A stretch of DNA of 64,000 bases from CAXBGS01 sp963975425 (GTDB taxonomy: Bacteria > Planctomycetota > Planctomycetia > Pirellulales > Pirellulaceae): contig CAXBGS010000017.1 of assembly GCA_963975425.1 (NCBI GenBank), forward strand, positions 105,475 through 169,474. Reading direction: 5' to 3'. The translations under genes were made by a program, and so were the position numbers. Below are positions 26,239 to 34,539 of the stretch, piece after piece; positions within the stretch are counted from its first letter, which is position 1; the number at the start of each line of letters is the position of its first letter. Below the pieces are notes generated by a model that saw only the letters and a program-made list of their open reading frames with translations, was not told the origin of the DNA and did no database searches.

Positions 26239-28320
26239 TCAATGCTCTGTCGCATAGAGAATGTGACTGCGGCAACCGTCGTGAGACAAGTGCACGCCGA
26301 TGTCCGTTAATAGTGATCCGGACGCATCCACCGCATTGATGATCGCGACGGCGTATCGACTTTGATCGGCAGCGAATTGTCGCTGTGCCACCAGTGATTC
26401 TTCCTGGGCGTCTAACAACAGTTCCGTCGGAATCTTGTCCGCGTCAAAGAGAGCCCGCGAACTTTCCAGTCGCTCGCGGCATGCATCCACTTGCGCCTGT
26501 GATGCCTGCATCGCAAGATAACTGCTGTTTACATCGGCAATCGCATCGCTGATTTCGTATCGGACGATGCGTTGCTGTTCACTCAAGATGGCTTGTTCGC
26601 GTTGCAATTGCAGCGATGCGTTTCGCACGGCCGCTCGTGCCTGGCGTTGGCCGACCGCGACGCCCATCTCAAGACCAAATTCCCATTCCTGATGATCAAG
26701 GGAAAAGAAATCTCGATACGCGTTGCTGAACCGACCGGCACCACCAGTCAAGTCGTCGCCAAATCCGCGTAAGCGATAGCGTCCGATCAAGTCCAGTTGA
26801 GGAAGCAGGAAGTTTTTGGCCGCAACGACGCGCAGTTGCTGTTGGCGAAGACGCAGCGATTGGCGTTTCAGTTCGGCGCGGTTCATCATCGATCGCGCAA
26901 CCAAGGCGTCAAAGTCAAAGCTGATTTTGGCCTCAACCGGCGCGTCGGCGGGACGCAGCAACTGTCCGTCGACGACATCCAGTCCGATCAGTTGGCGCAA
27001 GCGGCGTTCGGTACCGTACAGGCCGCCGCCCTCATGTTCGCCGCCCAACGCAATCGCGACGTCACGACGATACCGGTGGAATTTGGCCCGAGATTGGGCC
27101 TCGCGATGCGATTCGCCGCCTGCCAGTTTTGCTTCGCTTTTCGCCAACACGCTTTGCCACGTGTCATGGGCGAGGTCGCGGGCACGGACGACATCGTCGT
27201 AGACTTGGTATTGACGGCTCAGTTCCCAATACGTCGCATACAGATCGCGGACGAATGTGCGTACCGCGATTTCGAAATCCGCATCGCTGATTTGCGTATT
27301 CAATCGCGCGATCACGATGCCATTGGAAAAGTTAAATCCCGGTTGAGCGTTTGGTCCCGCAATCAGGTTGAATTCGCGGCCCGCCCCACGCATCAGCGGT
27401 TGGCGGACACCGGCTTCGATTTGTTTTTCCCAGTAATTGGCAAAGCTATTGCCCGCGCGGTTGTTGTCGTCATACCCGGTGAGCGCGCGAATGTCCCAGA
27501 TCGCGCCGCTATGCGTGCGGCGACGCCAAGTCGCATCAGCCGACACCAAGTCTTGCGTCAGTTCTTGAACTTGGCCGCCCAAGGTCGCATTGTTGAAGAC
27601 GCGATCGTTGTTTTGTGCGTTGATGCTGGCGCCAAGTTGGCTGTCGAAATCCGCGAGCGCCGCTTGCGGTCCGAAGAATGGATCCGTTGCGGCGATCGCC
27701 GTGTCATACACTGTCGTCGCGGCGGACGGACTTTCCAGGATCCTTAGTCCAAGTGGACGCAGTACCGGGCTATGCGCGAAAGCGAGTTGCAACATTTCGC
27801 TTTCGCCGAGCAACCGAAAATGATCCGGCACTTGTGAGGCATCTCGCGGCACGAGCCCAGTCGGTGATCGATCGTCCTCAAGCAGATGTGCGGCAGGCGC
27901 ACGATCGCCCGAGTCATCATCGGCTGCCATTCGTCCCGACGGGGCGGCAACGTCGGTTGTTGGGTCGAGCCATCCATCGACAATCGATTCGGTCGCGGCG
28001 GTCGATTCGGTCGCGGCGGGCCTGCGAAATCCGGCCAGTCGGTAACGCGACTCGTCTTCGTCGGCTTCGGTCTCGGCGTTGGATGCTTCATCATGTGGGT
28101 CGATATTTTCGACGGCGGCGGATGTGGGCAAACGCAGCCAACGCGGGCGCAACGAACGACTGCATCCGGTGACCCACAGCAGCGCAGGCACTAGCAACAC
28201 GCGTAAAATGAGAGTGATCGGCAGCGGCGCGGTTCGGCGTCCGGCCCACACGCGTCGATGAGGCCAGGCTGTGCGATGGCGCGATGTGCGATGGCGCGAT
28301 GTGCGATCCAACCGGGGCAC
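26239..28320 (-). CDS. TolC-family outer-membrane efflux lipoprotein
   Basis: 693 residues from a GTG at 28320 preceded by AAGGAAG. The N-terminus is Arg/His-rich, then a hydrophobic segment ends in a lipobox-like LLWVTGC (Cys53), suggesting a lipoprotein. A 150-residue acidic, Ala/Thr-rich region precedes two helical outer-membrane efflux protein repeats, with typical stretches such as AQVDACRERLESSRALFDA and EISDAIADVNSSYLAM near the end. TolC-type trimers form the outer-membrane duct of tripartite pumps. It is divergent from a large FtsX permease gene and close to two ABC pump gene sets that have no channel of their own. Confidence 0.88.
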   Translation of the reverse strand: MPRLDRTSRHRTSRHRTAWPHRRVWAGRRTAPLPITLILRVLLVPALLWVTGCSRSLRPRWLRLPTSAAVENIDPHDEASNAETEADEDESRYRLAGFRRPAATESTAATESIVDGWLDPTTDVAAPSGRMAADDDSGDRAPAAHLLEDDRSPTGLVPRDASQVPDHFRLLGESEMLQLAFAHSPVLRPLGLRILESPSAATTVYDTAIAATDPFFGPQAALADFDSQLGASINAQNNDRVFNNATLGGQVQELTQDLVSADATWRRRTHSGAIWDIRALTGYDDNNRAGNSFANYWEKQIEAGVRQPLMRGAGREFNLIAGPNAQPGFNFSNGIVIARLNTQISDADFEIAVRTFVRDLYATYWELSRQYQVYDDVVRARDLAHDTWQSVLAKSEAKLAGGESHREAQSRAKFHRYRRDVAIALGGEHEGGGLYGTERRLRQLIGLDVVDGQLLRPADAPVEAKISFDFDALVARSMMNRAELKRQSLRLRQQQLRVVAAKNFLLPQLDLIGRYRLRGFGDDLTGGAGRFSNAYRDFFSLDHQEWEFGLEMGVAVGQRQARAAVRNASLQLQREQAILSEQQRIVRYEISDAIADVNSSYLAMQASQAQVDACRERLESSRALFDADKIPTELLLDAQEESLVAQRQFAADQSRYAVAIINAVDASGSLLTDIGVHLSHDGCRSHILYATEH
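28271..28308 (-). repeat. 15-bp tandem repeat, about 2.5 units, at the 5' end of the TolC-like gene
   Basis: Plus-strand units GTGCGATGGCGCGAT (28271-28285 and 28286-28300) are followed by GTGCGATC. They encode the Arg/His/Ser-rich RTSRHRTSRHRT ahead of the signal sequence. Confidence 0.8.
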
Positions 28321-28650
28321 GATGGGTTCTTCCTTGAACCAAAGGTAGATAAATCGACGGGATCAGACTTTGACAATAGGTGCCGGCTTAATTGGTGCCG
28401 GTGTACTGTTTGCCGGTGTACTGGTTGCCTGTGTATTCCCGTATCCGTCATTCACTTGATCGACGTTCGATGAACACAAAACGAGTTGCCAGCGGTGTCG
28501 CGGCACAGTCGGGACAATCCTCAGCGAATTTGCCCGATTTCCGAGCGAGAACACGCTTTCTAAGCGAGAACACGCTCACGACAAGACCGCCCGCTGTCGC
28601 AATCGCGACGATCGTCGTAGAACAAACAGCTGGATTATTTTCACAAGGCG
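28321..28650. other. Divergent intergenic region, 330 bp, tolC-like / permease
   Basis: It should contain promoters for both the TolC-like gene and the permease. It holds a four-unit 15-bp tandem repeat (28382-28441). Small frames overlapping this repeat are not supported as genes. Confidence 0.5.
28382..28441. repeat. 15-bp tandem repeat, four units, intergenic
   Basis: Units: GCCGGCTTAATTGGT, GCCGGTGTACTGTTT, GCCGGTGTACTGGTT and GCCTGTGTATTCCCG. The middle two differ at one base. The position 60-120 bp upstream of the TolC-like start could affect its promoter spacing. Confidence 0.85.
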
Positions 28651-31600
28651 ATGACAGGTAATCAAATGTCTGCTGCGGATCAGAGTACCCCCGGCGCCCA
28701 AGCGGCCAATCGAACCGCGTTTTCGTTCCTGCGAGTCGCGTTGGCAAGCATCAAGCACGGCTGGCGAGTCTCGCTGGCCGTGGCGATGGGAGTCGCGACG
28801 GCCGCCGCGGTCATCATTGGCGCTTTGTTGGTCGGCGACTCGATGCGAGGCAGTTTGCGCGGATTGACGGTCGAGCGGTTGGGCAAGACCGAATCGGCTG
28901 TCGTTCCCGGCGCCTTTTTCGATATCGACGGGATCACCACCGATGAGTTTCGCCCGGTCGCTTTGATTCTGTTCGCTAGTGGTGTCGTCGAGTCACGCGC
29001 CGGTGAATCTGGTAATGGTTCCAGCGGTGATCTGCGCCGCGCCGGTTCGGTGCAAGTGATTGGATGTGACGAAAGTTTTTGGCAGTTGGACGTGAGCGGC
29101 GTCACGCCGAAAGAAATTCCCAGCGATGACGGAGTCGTCCTGAATCAGGCCGCGGCGGACGAATTGCAAGTCGAGATCGGCGACATGGTCACCGTGCGTT
29201 TACCCGTCGAGCAAGCCGTGCCGGCCGATAGTCCGCTCGGGCGTCGCGACATCCAGACCGAGGGTTTGCCGCGAATGAAAGTCTTGGACATTATCGCCGA
29301 TCGAGGCATCGGGCGACTTTCGTTGGCCGCAAGTCAAGCGTCGCCGCAGAACATTTTCGTCAATCGAGAAACGATCGCCGACGTGCTGGACCGCAATGGT
29401 CAAGCCAACACGCTGTTGTTCGACTCGGTGATCGATCGCGAAAGCTTGAACGTCGACATCACCGATTTGGGGCTAAAGCTAGAACGCGTGCAACAGCAAT
29501 TCACCGCGGGTGATGGATCGGTGGATACGATTTTCGACTATTACTCGATCACTAGCGATCGGTTGATGTTGCCCGAGGCGGCGGTGGAACGCGTCGTTGA
29601 AAAGGTAGGTGCCGAATCAGCGACGGCCGTAATGACGTACCTTGCCAACGCGATCGAACGACTTGACAAAGACGGAAACGTGGTTGCATCGGTTCCCTAC
29701 AGCACGCTGACGGCAATCGATTCGACCGAGGCTTTGCCGCTGCGGTACGATGCTTTGACGGTGCAGCGGAAGGAAACCGCCGAGAGTGGTGATGCGATTG
29801 CGATGGTGATCAACGACTGGACTGCCACGCAATTGGATGCGCAGCCGGGCACGCCGTTGCGCGTTGCCTACTATGAACCTGAGGTCGAAAAAGGCAAAGA
29901 AATCGAACGCTACTTTGACGCTATCGTCAGCGATATCGTCCCCGTCACGGCGCCCGCAACACCGTATCGGCGCCGACGTCCGGCGACCTTTGACCAGCCC
30001 CCGACGGTCTATAACGATCCACATTTGACACCGACCGTACCGGGAGTCACCGACCAGGATTCGATCAGCGACTGGGACTTGCCATTTCAGCTGACGCGCG
30101 AGATCAGCGACGCTGATGATTCGTACTGGGAAAACTATCGGCTGACGCCCAAAGCGTTTATCCCGTTGGCCGACGGTCAACGATTGTTCGGCAGCCGATT
30201 CGGACAGACAACCGGATTGCGTATCGCAGCGACAGCGGCCCCGGACGTCGAGGCTCTTTCGGCGGAGGTTCGCCAATCGCTGTCACCCATTTTGGATGAA
30301 CTGGGTTGGTCGGTTCGTCCGATTCGCCAGCAACAACTCGCTGCATCCAGCGGCACAACGCCTTTCGATGCGTTGTTCTTGTCGCTCAGTTTCTTTGTCA
30401 TCTTGGCCGCGGTCATGTTGATTGCGATGCTGTTTCGTTTGGGATTGGTCCAAAGACTGAAACAGTTCGGCACGCTGTTGGCGGTCGGCTGGACGCCTCG
30501 GCGAGTGGCATCGTTGGCGTTGGTCGAAGGGGTCTTGGTCGCTGCGGTTGGGGTGCTATTGGGCATTGTCGGCGGTATCGGTTACGCGGTGTTTGTCTTG
30601 TGGGCACTGCGCAATTGGTGGGTCGGCGCGGTGACGGTTCCGTTTTTGACGTTTCACTGGACACCGACAAGTCTGTTCATCGGGGCGGCGGCGAGCTGGT
30701 TGGTGGCCGTGGTCACCATTGCGTGGACGGCCCGTTCGCTAAAAAAGGCACACGCACAAACCCTGTTGTCCGGTCGGGACACGGACCAACAACAGGTCCG
30801 GACGTCCAAAACAGCGGATCGATCCGCCGCGAAAGACAAATTGCCAATGGTCGCCGGCGCGATGGCGGTGTTGGCCATCATCGTGGCCGCCGCGGGCGCC
30901 GTCGCCGGCGGGCAAGCGGCAGCGGGCGGGTTTGTCGGTGGCGGGATGATGTTGTTGTTTGCTTCGCTGATATGGATCTTTTCACGATTGCGACGACCTC
31001 GCCGAATCGAATCAAGTGGCGACCAGAAAACACTCCGTCGATTTTCGTTGGGTGGCTTAGCGTCACGTAACGCCTCGCGTCATCCGCTGCGCAGCACGCT
31101 CACGGTCGGGTTGATGGCGTCAGCGGCGTTCCTGATCATCGCGATCACCGCGTTCCGGCTGCAGCCGACCGAACGTGGCACCGGTGGGTTCGATCTGGTC
31201 GGCCAGACGGCCACTCCGGTTCTCAGAGACTTGAGCGATCCTGCGGTGCAATCGGAATTGTTGGGCCCGGATGCCCGTGAATTGACCGGCGCTCAGATCG
31301 TGCCGATTCGCTTGCGTCCGGGCCAAGACGCCAGTTGCAATAACTTGTATCAAGCGGCTCAGCCGACGGTGTTGGGCATCCCCGAATCGTTCGGCCCAAT
31401 CGCCCAGTTTGATTGGGCATCGCATGCGCCGGTCAGCGATGACGAATCACCGTGGCAATTGCTACATGCCGACGCCAAAGGAACGGCCGAGGATCCGATT
31501 GCCGTCATCATTGATCAGAACACGGCAATGTGGAGTCTGCAGATGCGCGGTGGTGTGGGTGAAGTGAAATCGTTTGAGTATGAATCGGGACGTCAGGTCT

Positions 31601-32217
31601 ATTTTCGCGTCGTCGGACTGCTTTCCAATTCGGTACTGCAAGGTCGATTGATGATCGGTGAATCGAATTTCGAAAAACAGTTCGCTCATATTAGCGGCTA
31701 TCGATTTTTTCTGGTCGGTGGTGCGCCGGAACGAACCGATGCGATCGCATCGACACTCGAAAATCGGCTCGGGGATGTCGGGATGGACGTATCGGACGCA
31801 GGCACCGTCTTGGCCGGCATGTTGGCTGTGCAAAACACTTACCTGCGGACCTTTCAAAGTTTGGGGGCATTGGGGCTTTTGCTCGGCACGATCGGTCTTG
31901 CGGTATCACAGCTGCGCAGTATTTATGAACGCCGTCAAGAATTGGCGGTGATGCGAGCGATGGGGTTCACGCGTCGTCGGCTGGCGGCGTTTGTGATGAG
32001 CGAGACGGCGTCGCTGTTGTTGACCGGAATCGGATGCGGCGTCTTGTGCGCCATTTTTGCCGTGTTTCCCTACGCGGTTCTCAGTGGTCTGAAACCGCCG
32101 GTGATCGAACCACTGGTCGTCGTTGTCGGCATCATCTTGTTCGGCATGCTGGCCGGGTTGTTCGCGGTTCGCAGTGTCGTCAGGATGCCGCTATTGGAAT
32201 CACTTCGCGGCGAGTAA
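28651..32217 (+). CDS. Large ABC transporter permease with two FtsX-like domains
   Basis: 1188 residues from the ATG at 28651 (ATG 28666 is an alternative with AGGT at 7 bases). The N-terminal membrane segment (VSLAVAMGVATAAAVIIGAL) is followed by a large extracytoplasmic region. A block of FtsX-type helices lies near residue 570-690 (AALRNWW region upstream of TLLSGRDTD). A second extracytoplasmic part and final helices follow, with the typical ERRQELAVMRAMGFTRRRL motif. Such permeases work with a LolD/MacB-type ATPase in lipoprotein or peptide export. No ATPase gene is adjacent; the nearest is 4.2 kb downstream on the same strand. Confidence 0.85.
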   Translation: MTGNQMSAADQSTPGAQAANRTAFSFLRVALASIKHGWRVSLAVAMGVATAAAVIIGALLVGDSMRGSLRGLTVERLGKTESAVVPGAFFDIDGITTDEFRPVALILFASGVVESRAGESGNGSSGDLRRAGSVQVIGCDESFWQLDVSGVTPKEIPSDDGVVLNQAAADELQVEIGDMVTVRLPVEQAVPADSPLGRRDIQTEGLPRMKVLDIIADRGIGRLSLAASQASPQNIFVNRETIADVLDRNGQANTLLFDSVIDRESLNVDITDLGLKLERVQQQFTAGDGSVDTIFDYYSITSDRLMLPEAAVERVVEKVGAESATAVMTYLANAIERLDKDGNVVASVPYSTLTAIDSTEALPLRYDALTVQRKETAESGDAIAMVINDWTATQLDAQPGTPLRVAYYEPEVEKGKEIERYFDAIVSDIVPVTAPATPYRRRRPATFDQPPTVYNDPHLTPTVPGVTDQDSISDWDLPFQLTREISDADDSYWENYRLTPKAFIPLADGQRLFGSRFGQTTGLRIAATAAPDVEALSAEVRQSLSPILDELGWSVRPIRQQQLAASSGTTPFDALFLSLSFFVILAAVMLIAMLFRLGLVQRLKQFGTLLAVGWTPRRVASLALVEGVLVAAVGVLLGIVGGIGYAVFVLWALRNWWVGAVTVPFLTFHWTPTSLFIGAAASWLVAVVTIAWTARSLKKAHAQTLLSGRDTDQQQVRTSKTADRSAAKDKLPMVAGAMAVLAIIVAAAGAVAGGQAAAGGFVGGGMMLLFASLIWIFSRLRRPRRIESSGDQKTLRRFSLGGLASRNASRHPLRSTLTVGLMASAAFLIIAITAFRLQPTERGTGGFDLVGQTATPVLRDLSDPAVQSELLGPDARELTGAQIVPIRLRPGQDASCNNLYQAAQPTVLGIPESFGPIAQFDWASHAPVSDDESPWQLLHADAKGTAEDPIAVIIDQNTAMWSLQMRGGVGEVKSFEYESGRQVYFRVVGLLSNSVLQGRLMIGESNFEKQFAHISGYRFFLVGGAPERTDAIASTLENRLGDVGMDVSDAGTVLAGMLAVQNTYLRTFQSLGALGLLLGTIGLAVSQLRSIYERRQELAVMRAMGFTRRRLAAFVMSETASLLLTGIGCGVLCAIFAVFPYAVLSGLKPPVIEPLVVVVGIILFGMLAGLFAVRSVVRMPLLESLRGE

Positions 32218-32223
32218 GCACGG

Positions 32224-32946
32224 ATGAAACAAATCATGATGGACGTCGCCGATGCCGCGTCGCACTTGGCGTTGGACGAGGCGATGCTGTTAGCCGCCGA
32301 TGCGGGCCAGGTTGCATCGGAAACGATTCGTCTGTGGCAATTCGATCACCACGTGGTTGTGCTGGGGCGTTCATCCAAGGTCGATGCCGAGGTCAATCGT
32401 GACTTCTGTGACCGTGAACGTGTCCCCGTGATGCGGCGGTGCAGCGGCGGTGCGGCGGTCGTGGGCGGTCCGGGATGTTTGATGTATAGCGTGATCTTAA
32501 GCCAGCGAGAAAAACCGGAACTGCAAAAGGTGGACGCGGCCCACCGCTTTGTCATGGACCGTGTCGTCGCGGCGATCCGGTGTCAGGTGCCTGAGGTTCA
32601 ACATCAGGGCATCTGCGATGTGACGTTCCAGAATCGAAAGTGTTCGGGAAACAGTTTGCGAATCACACGCGAGCATCTGCTGTATCACGGCACGATCTTG
32701 TACGACGCCGATCTGGCCGTTTTGGCAAACTGCTTGAGCGAGGCTCCTCGCCAACCGGAGTATCGCCGCCGCCGTGATCATCATGATTTCGTCACCAATA
32801 TTCCGGTGCGAGTGAACCAATTAAAAGAGGATTTACTCAACGCGTTTGGTGCCGACGGCGACCTTAAAACGGGTCTGCCGGTGCAACAAGTAGCCAAGTT
32901 AAAGACGACGAAGTATGCCAACCCGGCATGGAATCTGCGTCACTGA
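32224..32946 (+). CDS. Lipoate/biotin-protein ligase family (LplA-like)
   Basis: 240 residues. The lipoyl-ligase signature RRCSGGAAVVGGPGCLMYSV corresponds to the RRxSGGGAVxHDxGN motif, and NRKCSGNSLR carries the conserved active-site Lys. It attaches lipoyl or a related acyl group to a Lys of 2-oxoacid dehydrogenase or GcvH-type proteins. Shorter than E. coli LplA (about 340) because the C-terminal accessory domain is missing, as in LipM-like or split ligases. It starts 6 bp after the permease stop, so likely co-transcribed, though functionally unrelated. Confidence 0.87.
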   Translation: MKQIMMDVADAASHLALDEAMLLAADAGQVASETIRLWQFDHHVVVLGRSSKVDAEVNRDFCDRERVPVMRRCSGGAAVVGGPGCLMYSVILSQREKPELQKVDAAHRFVMDRVVAAIRCQVPEVQHQGICDVTFQNRKCSGNSLRITREHLLYHGTILYDADLAVLANCLSEAPRQPEYRRRRDHHDFVTNIPVRVNQLKEDLLNAFGADGDLKTGLPVQQVAKLKTTKYANPAWNLRH

Positions 32947-33037
32947 AACTTCTTGTTATCCTGTTTTCGGATCGGCGGTCGCTTCCCTTCCGTTCCGAAA
33001 GAAACGCTTTACGCCTCAAGAATTGATTGAATCGAGC

Positions 33038-34435
33038 ATGAATCAAGAATCTTTGCAGAATTTGCTGTCTCCGCTGGGCCAGGATCACGTACTGCAGTTC
33101 TGGGATGAATTGGACGAACAACAGCGTTCTCGGCTTGCCGGCCAGATCGAGAGTTTGGATCTGAATCAGCTGTCCAAGTTGATTGCCGATGAGGATGAAA
33201 AACCAGACTTCGCCGACATGGCCGCGCGGGCATCATCGCCGCCGGCAGTTCTAGCCGATGGCAGCGGGACCGATTGGTCGATCGACCAGGCACGACAACG
33301 TGGCGAGGCGGCACTTGCCGCCGGCGAAGTCGGTGTCGTCGTGGTCGCCGGCGGTCAGGGGACACGGCTTGGATTCGACCAGCCCAAAGGCATGTTTCCG
33401 ATCGGACCGGTCAGTGATCGTACCCTGTTTCAGGTTTTTGCTGACCGACTGAAGGCGGTCAATCAGCATTACGGCGTCGAGGTGCCGCTGTACTTGATGA
33501 CCAGCGAGGCGACCGATGCCGCGACGCGCGAGTATTTCCAACAGAACGACTATTTGGGACTCTCGCCATCAAGCGTCACGATTTTTAAGCAAGGAACCAT
33601 GCCGGCGGTTGATTCGCAAAGCGGAAAACTGTTGTTGGCAAGCGAAGACTCACTCGCACTGAGTCCCGATGGGCACGGCGGGACCGTCGGTGCGCTGCAG
33701 CGAAACGGTTGTCTCGAGGATGCCCAAAAACGCGGGGTCAAACACTTGTGTTACATCCAAGTCGACAATCCGCTTGTTCACCTATGTGATCCGGTGTTCA
33801 TCGGACACCACTTGCTGGCCGACAGCGAAATGACGACTCAGGTCGTTCGCAAACGCTATCCCAAGGAAAAGGTTGGCAACGTCGTTGTGGTCGACGGCAA
33901 GATGCAAATCATCGAATACAGCGACTTGCCCGATCAGGCAGCCGAAGCGACCGACGCGGACGGCCAGTTAAAGTTTTGGGCGGGCAGTATCGCCGTTCAC
34001 GTCATCGACATCGATTTTCTGGCTCGGATGGCGGGCGAGACCGATGCATTGCCGTTTCATCGGGCGTCAAAGAAGGTCCCATTTCTTGATAAATCGGGCG
34101 TGCTGGTCGAGCCGGAAAGCCCGAACGCGACCAAATTCGAGCGATTTATCTTTGATCTGCTGCCCGCGGCAACCAACGCGATCGTGGTCGAAGGGCTGCC
34201 GAGTGAATGCTTCGCACCGGTCAAGAATGCTGACGGGGCACCGGCCGACACCCCAGAACTGGCTCGCCAAGCGGTAGTCGATCTGCATCGTGGTTGGCTG
34301 GAACAGGCCGGGGCCAAGGTCGGCCCGGGCGTCAAGGTCGAGATCAGTCCGTTGTATTCGCTCTCACCGTCACAGCTTGCCGAAAAGATTTCTCCAGATA
34401 TGGAGGTTGAAGCTGACCGGTTTTTTGACGCCTAA
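33038..34435 (+). CDS. UDPGP-family UDP-sugar pyrophosphorylase (UAP1-like)
   Basis: 465 residues from the ATG at 33038. The nucleotide-binding loop AGGQGTRLG is at 104-112 and the conserved Lys in QPKGMFPIG at about 118; QVDNPLVHLCDP and LKFWAGSIAVHVID follow. This is the eukaryote-like UDPGP fold (UAP1, UDP-N-acetylglucosamine pyrophosphorylase or related UDP-sugar pyrophosphorylase), not the bacterial GlmU or GalU type. It makes UDP-HexNAc or UDP-hexose from UTP and sugar 1-phosphate for envelope polysaccharides. Substrate cannot be fixed by eye. Confidence 0.87.
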   Translation: MNQESLQNLLSPLGQDHVLQFWDELDEQQRSRLAGQIESLDLNQLSKLIADEDEKPDFADMAARASSPPAVLADGSGTDWSIDQARQRGEAALAAGEVGVVVVAGGQGTRLGFDQPKGMFPIGPVSDRTLFQVFADRLKAVNQHYGVEVPLYLMTSEATDAATREYFQQNDYLGLSPSSVTIFKQGTMPAVDSQSGKLLLASEDSLALSPDGHGGTVGALQRNGCLEDAQKRGVKHLCYIQVDNPLVHLCDPVFIGHHLLADSEMTTQVVRKRYPKEKVGNVVVVDGKMQIIEYSDLPDQAAEATDADGQLKFWAGSIAVHVIDIDFLARMAGETDALPFHRASKKVPFLDKSGVLVEPESPNATKFERFIFDLLPAATNAIVVEGLPSECFAPVKNADGAPADTPELARQAVVDLHRGWLEQAGAKVGPGVKVEISPLYSLSPSQLAEKISPDMEVEADRFFDA

Positions 34436-34539
34436 GTAGAATGATGGGAGGTTCCGATACCTTGAGCCGTTAACATGGTTTCATCAGAGTGCGTAAACTC
34501 CTGCCTCGTTTCCCACCATTCATTCTACCCCGCCAAGAC

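Noticed and set aside
26797..27747. 316-residue plus-strand ORF opposite the TolC-like gene
   Set aside because: It is the antisense shadow of a well-supported coding frame with GC-biased third positions; no domain or start signal.
28363..28554. 63-residue ORF over the intergenic 15-bp repeats
   Set aside because: Its Thr/Pro repeats simply follow from the 15-bp DNA repeat; no start signal or conserved part.
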